From contig CAVYEM010000001.1 of the NCBI GenBank assembly GCA_963767635.1, positions 1,054,001-1,118,000 of the forward strand: a stretch of 64,000 nucleotides of DNA. Reading direction: 5' to 3'. The position numbers were made by a program, and so were the translations under genes. The stretch comes from CAVYEM01 sp963767635 (lineage in GTDB: Bacteria; Vulcanimicrobiota; Vulcanimicrobiia; Vulcanimicrobiales; Vulcanimicrobiaceae). Below the pieces are notes generated by a model that searched no databases, was not told the origin of the DNA, and saw only the letters and a program-made list of their open reading frames with translations. Positions 30,755 through 37,980 of the stretch are shown one piece after another; positions within the stretch are counted from its first letter, which is position 1, and each line of letters opens with the position of its first letter.

Positions 30755-31374
30755 GCGGGCTGCGATTCACCGTAACGCAAGCGCAGGCACAGCAGCGGGC
30801 GGCATTGCCGACTATCGTGTTCCGTCTGCGCATTGAGTGCGACGGTGAGCCGATCGAAGCGATGGTGCTGCGCGCGCAGCTGCGCATCGAACCGCAATGG
30901 CGCGCGTACGACGCGCAGCAGCAGGCGCTGCTCAACGATATGTTCGGAACGCCCGAGCGATGGGATAAAACGCTGCACACGCTCTCGTGGGCGGACGTTC
31001 CCGTTGTGGTTCCGGCGTTTACGCGCCACACTGAGGTGAACGTTCCTGTCGCGTGCACGTACGACTTCGACGTGACGGCGACACGGTATTTGAGCGCGTT
31101 GCCGGAGGGCGACATCCCGCTGCGGTTTTTGTTCAGCGGCTCGGTGTTTCGCCGCGCGCAGGAAGGATTTTCCGCCGAGCAAGTTCCATGGGAATGCGAA
31201 TGCGGCTATCGCATGCAGGCCGGCACCTGGCAGGATGCGATGAAAGCGTGCTACGGTGATGCCGCGCTGCTGCGCGTGGATCGCGAAACGTTCGATGCGC
31301 TGCACGCGTTTCGGGCGCGCAGCGGACTAACGAGTTGGGAGCATACGTTCACTCGTCTGCTGAATGCGCCATGA
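30751..31374 (+). CDS. DUF6084 family protein (hydrogenase operon)
   Basis: 207 residues, cytoplasmic by appearance. Begins MSGLRFTVTQAQAQQRAALP and contains VPVACTYDFDVTATRYLSAL and FSAEQVPWECECGYRM, as in the DUF6084 family found next to DUF5947 in group 1h hydrogenase loci. Function unknown. The GTG at 30751 overlaps the DUF5947 stop by four bases and the stop overlaps the next ATG (ATGA), a tight translationally coupled set. A longer frame starting at 30376 is antisense-like extension and was not used. Confidence 0.82.
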   Translation: MSGLRFTVTQAQAQQRAALPTIVFRLRIECDGEPIEAMVLRAQLRIEPQWRAYDAQQQALLNDMFGTPERWDKTLHTLSWADVPVVVPAFTRHTEVNVPVACTYDFDVTATRYLSALPEGDIPLRFLFSGSVFRRAQEGFSAEQVPWECECGYRMQAGTWQDAMKACYGDAALLRVDRETFDALHAFRARSGLTSWEHTFTRLLNAP

Positions 31375-32483
31375 CGCAAACCGACCCGGTCCGCGCCATT
31401 GCGGACGCCGTACTGTACGAGGGCTTTTTGCTCTATCCGTACACCGGAAGCGCGCTGAAAAACCAGTTGCCGTGGCAGTTCGGCGTGCTGATGCCGAAAG
31501 GATATTCCGATGCCAGCGAGCCGACGTCCATGCAGACGCAAATGGTCGCTTTTGCGCACGGTGATGCGCCGCGCGTGCAGGTGACGGCGCGTTTTTTGCA
31601 AGTCGGCGATAAGCCCATCGAACGCGAGGTTTCGCTGGCCGCGGATCTGGCGGCAGGCAGCAGCGACTTGCCGTTTCAGATCGATGCGCTGCGCGGCAGA
31701 CTTTCACTCGAGATCGTGCGCGATGGCGAGTATTTTCGCTTGACCCTTGGACTAGAGAACCACAGCACGACGCCGGCGGAGGCGAACCGCAACGAAGCGC
31801 TGCGCACCGCTTTGGTGAGCGCGCACGCCTTACTGACTGCCGACGGTGGCGGATTCGTCTCGATGCTCGACCCGCCCGATGCCGCTAAAGGCGCCGTATC
31901 GCGCTGTGAGAACCGGCGCGTGTTTCCGGTGCTCGTCGGCGAACCCGGGGAGAGCGCGCAAACGGCGGCGACGATCTTCGCCTCTCCGATCATCCTGTAC
32001 GATTTTCCGGCGATCTCTGCCGCGAGCCGCGGCCAAACGTTCGACGCGACGGAAATCGACGAACTGCTGCTGCTCAGCGTTGCATCGCTGACGGACCGCG
32101 AAAAGGAAGAGGCGCGCGCGACGCATGGATTTGCGCGCGATCTGGTTGAGCGCGCGGATGCGCTCGATGCGCATACCCTTGGAACGCTGCATGGACAAGT
32201 TTCCGTCGAACGAGAGCCGGGCGACGAGAGCGTGCTTATCGGCGGAGCGACGGTACGCCGGGGTTCGCGCGTGCGCGTGCATCCGAAGGGACGCACCGAC
32301 ATTTGGGATGATTTCGTTGCCGGGCGGACGGCGAGCGTGTGCGCCGTGCATACCGATTTCGAGGGGCAGCGATACGTCGGAGTCGTGTTCGACGACGACC
32401 CGGCAAGTGAACTGCACGAATGGTACGGGCGATCGTTCATGTACGGCGCGCACGAGATCGAACCGCTGGAGGCGGCGCCGTGA
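31371..32483 (+). CDS. Conserved hydrogenase-operon protein of unknown function
   Basis: 370 residues, no signal peptide, no membrane segment and no recognised catalytic motif. Visible blocks: DAVLYEGFLLYPYTGSALKN near the start, a middle with FASPIILYDFPAISAASRGQ and EIDELLLLSVASLTDREKEE, and a C-terminal beta-rich domain (GSRVRVHPKGRTDIWDDFVA, VGVVFDDDPASELHEWYGRS). Overlaps both neighbours by four bases (ATGA start; stop inside GTGA of the protease), so it is made in step with DUF6084 and the protease. Placement suggests a hydrogenase-specific assembly or coupling factor; that is inference from context only. Confidence 0.75.
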   Translation: MTQTDPVRAIADAVLYEGFLLYPYTGSALKNQLPWQFGVLMPKGYSDASEPTSMQTQMVAFAHGDAPRVQVTARFLQVGDKPIEREVSLAADLAAGSSDLPFQIDALRGRLSLEIVRDGEYFRLTLGLENHSTTPAEANRNEALRTALVSAHALLTADGGGFVSMLDPPDAAKGAVSRCENRRVFPVLVGEPGESAQTAATIFASPIILYDFPAISAASRGQTFDATEIDELLLLSVASLTDREKEEARATHGFARDLVERADALDAHTLGTLHGQVSVEREPGDESVLIGGATVRRGSRVRVHPKGRTDIWDDFVAGRTASVCAVHTDFEGQRYVGVVFDDDPASELHEWYGRSFMYGAHEIEPLEAAP

Positions 32484-32986
32484 ACGCGCTGGTCGCGGGC
32501 TTCGGCAACGTGTTTTTCAGCGACGACGGCTTCGGTCCGCGTGCGGTGGCCTTATATGCCGCGCAACCGCCGGAACCCGGCATACGCGCGCGCGACTTCG
32601 GCATCAGCGGCATGCATTTGGCGCTGGAAATGCTTGAGCCGTACGATGCGATCGTGCTCGTGGATGCCATCGCGCGCGAAGATGCGCCCGGAACGCTGTT
32701 CGCGATCGAGCCGGAACCATACGATTCTCCGGTGGCACCGGACGCGCACGCGATGGACGTTCGCAGCGTGCTTTCACTCTACGAACGGCTCAAACGCGAT
32801 TTGGAGCCATCGCGGAACCCCAAGATCGTGCTGGTCGGATGCGTTCCGGAAAACACCGGCGAAGGCATGACACTCAGTGCAGCAGTCGAGGCCGCGTTGC
32901 CCGCGTCCATGGAACTGATACGCGAGATACTGACACGCTACGGCAATCCGTCCGGAGAAACCATTTCCAGTGGAGCAAAGACATGA
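32480..32986 (+). CDS. [NiFe]-hydrogenase maturation protease (HyaD/HupD/HycI-like)
   Basis: 168 residues. Endopeptidase that removes the C-terminal peptide of the large subunit once nickel is in place. The family opening is clear (LVAGFGNVFFSDDGFGPRAV), and the nickel-sensing ligands can be placed as Asp in SDDGFG, Asp in VLVDAIA and His in PDAHAMDV. GTG start overlaps the previous stop by four bases and its own stop overlaps the next ATG. The target is presumably HhyL, whose 21-residue tail follows DPCLPCGVH. Confidence 0.88.
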   Translation: MNALVAGFGNVFFSDDGFGPRAVALYAAQPPEPGIRARDFGISGMHLALEMLEPYDAIVLVDAIAREDAPGTLFAIEPEPYDSPVAPDAHAMDVRSVLSLYERLKRDLEPSRNPKIVLVGCVPENTGEGMTLSAAVEAALPASMELIREILTRYGNPSGETISSGAKT

Positions 32987-33246
32987 AGAAGAGAACGGTG
33001 TTAGGGGCGCTCGCAGGCGCGGCGACGGCCATGATGTTTGCCCGCATGAGCATGAAGATGACGCGCGATTTACGTCGATACGATCATCTGCGCTCGCTCT
33101 CGAACGAGGGCCCGGTCATGCAAGAAACGCCGGAGATGATGATGCAGGTGTTGACGTACGAACGGCATTTCCTCAAGAACTTGAAGTCGTTCTTCCAAGC
33201 GCTACCTAAAGACATCGCGCGGTACATGAAGATCGAGTCGATGTAA
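32983..33246 (+). CDS. Small hydrogenase-operon protein with N-terminal hydrophobic segment
   Basis: 87 residues beginning MKKRTVLGALAGAATAMMFA, which looks like a signal-anchor or signal peptide, then a Met/Arg-rich helix (MSMKMTRDLRRYDHLRSLSN) and VLTYERHFLKNLKSFFQALP. It could tether a component to the membrane. Both ends overlap neighbours (ATGA at the start; stop TAA shares its last A with the hypC ATG). No family is named with confidence. Confidence 0.7.
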   Translation: MKKRTVLGALAGAATAMMFARMSMKMTRDLRRYDHLRSLSNEGPVMQETPEMMMQVLTYERHFLKNLKSFFQALPKDIARYMKIESM

Positions 33247-33548
33247 TGTGCTTGGCCATTCCCGGACGGATCGCTGAATTCTCCACCGAGCAGCCGATGC
33301 TGGCGAAAGTCGACGTCGTAGGCGTCAAGCGCAATATCAATATCGGGCTGCTTGCCGACGAACCGCTGGACGTGGGCGATTGGGTGCTCATTCACGTGGG
33401 TTTCGCCATGAGCAAAATCGGCGAGGAACAGGCGCGCGATCAGCTGCAGATGATCGCTGCGCTGGGCGAAGATCTTCAGGCTATGGAAGAAGTGCGGGGC
33501 TATTCGTTCGCGGAGGCGTCGTCATCGGCGGAAAACTTGTCATGCTGA
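33246..33548 (+). CDS. hypC: Hydrogenase assembly chaperone HypC
   Basis: 100 residues. With HypD it carries the Fe(CN)2CO unit to the large subunit. The essential N-terminal cysteine and signature MCLAIPGRI are present, followed by the OB-fold strands (KVDVVGVKRNINIGLLADEP, LDVGDWVLIHVGFAMSKIGE). The last few residues (ENLSC) and the TGA stop come from a family B palindromic repeat, so the C-terminus is slightly altered compared with a typical HypC of 75-95 residues; the functional core is intact. ATG overlaps the upstream stop. Confidence 0.95.
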   Translation: MCLAIPGRIAEFSTEQPMLAKVDVVGVKRNINIGLLADEPLDVGDWVLIHVGFAMSKIGEEQARDQLQMIAALGEDLQAMEEVRGYSFAEASSSAENLSC

Positions 33549-34340
33549 GCTGAAATTTGTCATGCTGAGCTGTCGAAGCATCGCGTGACCACGACCGAAA
33601 CTTGTCATGCTGAGCTTGTCGAAGCATCGCCGAGTCCGACCGAAACTTGTCATGCTGAGCTTGTCGAAGCATCGCAGACCCACGACCGAAACTTGTCATG
33701 CTGAGCTTGAAATTTGTCATGCTGACTTGTCGAAGCATCTTGTCATGCTGAGCTTGTCGAAGCATCGCGCGACCCACGACCGAAAACTTGTCATGCTGAG
33801 CTTGTCGAAGCATCGCCGAGTCCGACCGAAACTTTGTCATGCTGAGCTTGTCGAAGCATCGCCGAGTCCGACCGAAACTTGTCATGCTGAGCTTGCCGAA
33901 GCATCGCTGAGCCGACCGAAATTTGTCATGCTGAGCTTGTCGAAGCATCGCGTGACCCTTCGACAGGCTCAGGGTGACAAGCCCGATTCGACAGGCTGAG
34001 GGTGACAAGCTCCGAGCCTGCGCTGAGGGACAACTTGACAGGCTGAGGGTGACAAGCCCGAAGACAGGCTCAGGGTGACAAGCCCGAAGCCTGCGCTGAG
34101 GCGAAGCGGAAAATTTGTCATGCTGAGCTTGTCGAAGCATGCAGCGTGCGACCCTTCGACAGGCTCAGGGTGACAAGCCCGACGACAGGCTCAGGGTGAC
34201 AAGCCCGAAGCCTGCGCTGAGGCGAAACGGAAAATTTGTCATGCTGAGCTTGTCGAAGCATCGCCGACCCTTCGACAGGCTCAGGGTGACAAGCCCGAAG
34301 CCTGCGCTGAGTCAGCAAGTCGACAGTCGGGGGACTGAGG
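33537..34340. repeat. Palindromic repeat array 5 inside the hyp cluster, between hypC and hypD
   Basis: About 800 bases without a gene. 33537 to about 33955 holds about nine family B copies (core TGCTGAGCTTGTCGAAGCA), some with the loop shortened, linked by ACGACCGAAACTTGTCA or AGTCCGACCGAAAC. From about 33955 to 34320 family A copies in reverse orientation dominate (TCGACAGGCTCAGGGTGAC), mixed with GCCTGCGCTGAGGCGAA phrases and two more B copies. The boundary with hypD carries AAGGTGA, the hypD ribosome-binding site. Confidence 0.93.
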
Positions 34341-34366
34341 GTGAAAAATAAAGGTGACCAGCACAA

Positions 34367-35479
34367 ATGAAATACGTAGACGAGTTTCGCGACCCCACAC
34401 TCATCACCAACGTCGCGCGTGAAATAGCTCGCATCGTCGATCCCGAGCGTCACTACCGGATTATGGAGGTGTGCGGCGGACACACGCATTCCATCTACCG
34501 CCATGGCCTGCGCGACGTGCTGCCCAAGAACATTCAGCTCGTGCATGGACCGGGGTGCCCCGTTTGCGTACTTCCGATGGGGCGCATCGATGATGGACTC
34601 TCCGTAGCCGACCGGCCGAACACAATATTGACGGCGTTCGGCGATATGATGCGCGTACCGGGAACCAAAGGCACGCCGCTGGAGTATAAGGCGCGCGGCG
34701 CCGACATTCGAATGGTGTACTCGCCGCTCGATGCGCTTCGCATCGCGCAAAACGAACCCGATAAGCACGTATGTTTTTTTGCGATCGGCTTCGAGACCAC
34801 TGCGCCGTCGACGGCGCTGACGATCTTGCGCGCCAAGGCGCTGGGCATCGAAAACTTTAGCGCATTTTGCAATCACGTCACTATCCTGCCCGCCATTCGC
34901 GCGATTTTAGACTCGCCGGACATGCGTTTGGACGGCTTCATCGGACCTGGGCACGTCTCGACGATTACCGGGTGCCGCCCGTACGAATTCATCGCCCGCC
35001 ATTACGGGAAGCCGGTCGTCATCAGCGGGTTCGAGCCGCTCGATTTGCTGGAAGGCATTTTGATGGTGCTGCGGCAGTTGCGTGCAGGCGAAACCAAAGT
35101 CGAGAATCAGTACCGGCGGATCGTCCCGTGGGACGGCAACAGCGCAGCGCTGCGCGCGATGTCCGACGTGTTCGAATTGCGCCCGTTTTTTGAATGGCGC
35201 GGTCTAGGCTTCATCTCGCAGTCCGCGCTGAAAATCAAGAGTTCGTACGCTACTTGGGATAGCGAGGCGCGTTTCGAGTTGCCCGGTGTACGCGTGACCG
35301 ATCCGAAAGCGGCGCAGTGCGGCGAGATCCTCAAAGGGGTGCTGTCTCCGCCGCAATGCAAACTCTTTGGAAACGCCTGCACGCCCGAGCATCCCATCGG
35401 CGCATTGATGGTCTCGAGCGAAGGCGCGTGCGCGGCATATTACAAATACGTCGCTCGCGCCGACGAGGTGCCGGCCTGA
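34367..35479 (+). CDS. hypD: Hydrogenase formation Fe-S protein HypD
   Basis: 370 residues. Scaffold for Fe(CN)2CO synthesis with HypC and HypE; holds a [4Fe-4S] cluster. Conserved motifs present: EVCGGHTHSI (about 36-45), GPGCPVCVLP, FAIGFETTAPSTA, GFIGPGHVSTITGCRPYEFI, and the cluster cysteines near the end (AAQCGEI, CKLFGNACTPEHPIGALMVS, SEGACAAYYKY). ATG at 34367 with AAGGTGA upstream. One clean frame. First gene after the repeat array, so hypD to hypF may be poorly coupled to hypC or have their own promoter. Overlaps hypE by four bases (CTGA). Confidence 0.96.
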   Translation: MKYVDEFRDPTLITNVAREIARIVDPERHYRIMEVCGGHTHSIYRHGLRDVLPKNIQLVHGPGCPVCVLPMGRIDDGLSVADRPNTILTAFGDMMRVPGTKGTPLEYKARGADIRMVYSPLDALRIAQNEPDKHVCFFAIGFETTAPSTALTILRAKALGIENFSAFCNHVTILPAIRAILDSPDMRLDGFIGPGHVSTITGCRPYEFIARHYGKPVVISGFEPLDLLEGILMVLRQLRAGETKVENQYRRIVPWDGNSAALRAMSDVFELRPFFEWRGLGFISQSALKIKSSYATWDSEARFELPGVRVTDPKAAQCGEILKGVLSPPQCKLFGNACTPEHPIGALMVSSEGACAAYYKYVARADEVPA

Positions 35480-36495
35480 AAACGCAGATCGCGCAAATCG
35501 AAATGGCGCACGGCGCGGGCGGCAAGGCCACGCGCCGTTTGATCGAAGGGCTTATCGTGCCGGCGCTTGCGAATCCGGCGCTGGAAGCGCTTTCCGACGC
35601 CGCGTTGTTGACGATCGAAGGCAAGCGGCTCGCCGCGACGGCCGACGGATTCGTCGTCAAGCCGTTGCGTTTCCCCGGCGGTTCGATCGGATCGCTTGCG
35701 GTGCACGGGACGATCAACGATCTTGCCGTTTCAGGAGCGCGTCCGCTGGCACTCATGGCCACGCTGATTTTAGAGGCTGGCCTAGTGGGCGAGGTGTTGG
35801 AGCAAGAAATCGATGCGATGGCGCAGGCGTGCCGCAATGCCGGCGTGCACATCGTGGGCGGCGACACGAAAGTCGTCGAGCACGGGATGGCCGACGGCAT
35901 GTACATTTCGACCTTCGGCATCGGCCTGGTGGACGAACGGCTGACACTGAGCGCGCAGAACGTGCGCGCGGGCGATCGGGTGCTGCTTTCGGGCAATATC
36001 GGCGATCACGGCATCACCATTTTGCTGGCGCGCGGAGAACTGGACCTTGAAGCGGACCTGGCATCGGACTCCCGGCCGCTCACGCCGTTCGTTGATGCGT
36101 TGTGCGCGTGCGCTGCCCCGGGTTTGCGATGGATGCGCGATCCTACGCGCGGCGGCGTTGCTACGGCGCTGAGTGAACTCGCGCGTGAAACACGCCTGGG
36201 CATCGTTTTGGAAGAAGAAGCCATCCCCGTGCGCGATGAGGTGCGCGGCGCGTGCGAACTGCTCGGTCTGGACCCGCTGCACATCGCCAACGAAGGCCAA
36301 TTCATTGCGATCGTTTCGCCGCAGTACGCGGACGCCGCGCTCGACGCGCTTCGTCGCGTGCCGGGAGGAGAGCGCGCAACGGTAATCGGCCGCGTCGAGC
36401 CGGCGCCTGCATCTACCGTGCTCACGCGCACGCAATACGGCGGCACGCGCGTGGTCGATATGCTCGTCGGCGATCCGTTGCCCCGCATATGCTGA
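35476..36495 (+). CDS. hypE: Carbamoyl dehydratase HypE
   Basis: 339 residues from the proposed start. Dehydrates the C-terminal S-carbamoyl cysteine to thiocyanate to make the CN ligands. Visible: MAHGAGGKATRRLIEGL (ATP-binding start of the PurM-like fold), GTINDLAVSGARPLALMATL, GGDTKVVEHGMADGMYISTF, LRWMRDPTRGGVATALSEL, and the obligate C-terminal PRIC with the acceptor cysteine last. No ATG, GTG or TTG lies where the family starts. A CTG at 35476 overlaps the hypD TGA as CTGA and is the best candidate; the ATG at 35503 would remove about nine residues. The stop overlaps the start of the SIS gene. Confidence 0.93.
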   Translation: MKTQIAQIEMAHGAGGKATRRLIEGLIVPALANPALEALSDAALLTIEGKRLAATADGFVVKPLRFPGGSIGSLAVHGTINDLAVSGARPLALMATLILEAGLVGEVLEQEIDAMAQACRNAGVHIVGGDTKVVEHGMADGMYISTFGIGLVDERLTLSAQNVRAGDRVLLSGNIGDHGITILLARGELDLEADLASDSRPLTPFVDALCACAAPGLRWMRDPTRGGVATALSELARETRLGIVLEEEAIPVRDEVRGACELLGLDPLHIANEGQFIAIVSPQYADAALDALRRVPGGERATVIGRVEPAPASTVLTRTQYGGTRVVDMLVGDPLPRIC

Positions 36496-37745
36496 CGTCG
36501 GGACAGCGCGACAAGGCGGTCCTTCGACACGCCGAAGCCCTGAGCTCGTCGAAGGGTCAGGGTAACAGCGCGCTCGAAGCCTTCATACAAAAACGCATCC
36601 TTGAACGCAATGCACCTTGCGCGCAGTTCTTTGCGCGTGAAGCCCTGCCTTTGGCGCGGGCGTGCCGCGAGATGGCAACGCGCTTTCTGGACGGCGGCCG
36701 GCTGTTGGCGTTTGGGCGCGGTCCTTACGCGACCGATGCGATGCACGTATCCGTGGAATTCATTCATCCCGTCATCGTCGGGAAACGCGCGTTGCCCGCG
36801 CTCGACGTGAGCATGGCGTACGAGCCGTGGATTCAAAGCATCTGCACGGCAAACGATATGGCGATTGCGTTCGGTCCACCGGAGGGTGACGCGGCGTTGT
36901 CCTCGACGCTGCTCGGCGCAAAAGCGCGCGGTGCGATGACGATCGCGTTTCCTGGAAACGACGCCGACTATGCCGTTGCCGCACCAAGCGACGACGTGCA
37001 CGTGCACCAGGAACTGTTCGAACTGCTCGGTCATTCGATGTACGAATCGGTGCACGTATTTTTAGAGCACCAGAGCCAAGACGCGACGTCGGATCACAGT
37101 CAGGGGCAGGCGTCATTTCTCTATCCCTTTTTATCCGCACAGGAGCAGGCGCCGGAAACGATCGTCGAGGACGTGGCCGCGTCCATTCGCGCGAAAGCCG
37201 ACGATGCAACGGCGCTGCGCGAGCAAGTCGCGGCGCAAGAAGCGGATACAATCGCGGCCGCCGCAATAGCGATTCGCACGCGTCTCGACGCCGGCGGCCG
37301 CATTTTGACCTTCGGCAACGGCGGGTCGGCAACCGATGCGACGGATTTCGCGCTGGACTGCATTTTGCCGGAAAACGGGTGGGCGCCCATTCCGGCCGTG
37401 TCGCTGGCGCTCGAACCCGCCGTCATTACGGCAACGGCGAACGACGTGGGCACCGAACTCATCTTCCTGCGCCAGCTGATCGCGCAGTCAACTCACAAAG
37501 ACGTCGCACTTGCGTTTTCAACAAGCGGTGGGTCGCGAAACGTCGTCGCGGCGCTCGAAGAAGGACGTAAACGGGGATTGCTGACGGTCGCGCTGCTCGG
37601 CTACGACGGGGGCGAAATCGTACGTCGCGGTCTCGCCGACATCGCCATCGTCGTGCGCAGCGACTACATTCCGCGCATTCAGGAAGCGCAGGGCACGATC
37701 TACCACGTGCTGCGCGAATCGCTGAACGAACCCTCGCCCTCGTAA
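36489..37745 (+). CDS. Tandem SIS-domain (sugar isomerase, GmhA-like) protein of the hydrogenase operon
   Basis: 418 residues with two SIS (phosphosugar-binding) domains, about 30-210 and 225-410. The second has the phosphate-binding phrases LTFGNGGSATDATDFALDCI and ALAFSTSGGSRNVVAALEEG; the first has the weaker LLAFGRGPYATDAMHVSVEF and GAMTIAFPG. SIS proteins of the phosphoheptose isomerase type recur between hypE and hypF in such operons, but their job in hydrogenase assembly is unknown; a metabolite-sensing or CO/CN ligand-supply role is only speculation. Residues 9-25 (VLRHAEALSSSKGQGNS) are encoded by an in-frame palindromic repeat. ATG overlaps the hypE stop by seven bases (ATGCTGA). 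Confidence 0.85.
   Translation: MLTSGQRDKAVLRHAEALSSSKGQGNSALEAFIQKRILERNAPCAQFFAREALPLARACREMATRFLDGGRLLAFGRGPYATDAMHVSVEFIHPVIVGKRALPALDVSMAYEPWIQSICTANDMAIAFGPPEGDAALSSTLLGAKARGAMTIAFPGNDADYAVAAPSDDVHVHQELFELLGHSMYESVHVFLEHQSQDATSDHSQGQASFLYPFLSAQEQAPETIVEDVAASIRAKADDATALREQVAAQEADTIAAAAIAIRTRLDAGGRILTFGNGGSATDATDFALDCILPENGWAPIPAVSLALEPAVITATANDVGTELIFLRQLIAQSTHKDVALAFSTSGGSRNVVAALEEGRKRGLLTVALLGYDGGEIVRRGLADIAIVVRSDYIPRIQEAQGTIYHVLRESLNEPSPS
36521..36567 (+). repeat. Long composite palindrome inserted in frame in the SIS-domain gene
   Basis: CCTTCGACACGCCGAAGCCC followed by TGAGCTCGTCGAAGGGTCAG is the same composite hairpin as in repeat array 4 (CCCTTCGACCCGCCGAAG with CTTTGTCGAAGGGTCAGGG). 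It lies 11 codons after the start and keeps the frame. Confidence 0.88.
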
Positions 37746-37746
37746 C

Positions 37747-37980
37747 GTGCTCGAACTTTTCGGCACCGCGTCCTGTCCGTACACCGCACAACTGCGCGAC
37801 GATCTGCAGTGGCGCAACGAAACGTTCGTCGAATACGACGTCGAGCAAGACGCCGGCGCCCTTGCGCGTATGCTGGAGATCGGCCAAGGAAACCGCACCG
37901 TTCCAATGCTCGTGCGCGACGGAGACGTCGTGCAAGTTGGGTACGAGGGGCGCGGATGTTACGCAGGAGGCGCCGATTAG
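37747..37980 (+). CDS. Glutaredoxin family protein
   Basis: 77 residues of thioredoxin fold beginning MLELFGTASCPYTAQLRDDL, with the active-site-type motif CPYT (one cysteine at residue 10), TVPMLVRDGD holding the cis-proline, and a C-terminal GRGCYAGG. It resembles the glutaredoxin-like UXX-star family in which selenocysteine or cysteine occupies the first position; here it is cysteine (TGT). It would reduce disulfides or handle thiolates; placed between the SIS gene and hypF it may serve hydrogenase maturation. GTG start two bases from the SIS stop. The stop overlaps the proposed hypF start. Confidence 0.8.
   Translation: MLELFGTASCPYTAQLRDDLQWRNETFVEYDVEQDAGALARMLEIGQGNRTVPMLVRDGDVVQVGYEGRGCYAGGAD

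Noticed and set aside
33537..34340. CRISPR-like array (regular repeats between hypC and hypD, also 21391-21935)
   Set aside because: Repeats are palindromes with irregular spacing, spacers resemble one another, both orientations occur, and no cas genes are in the window.
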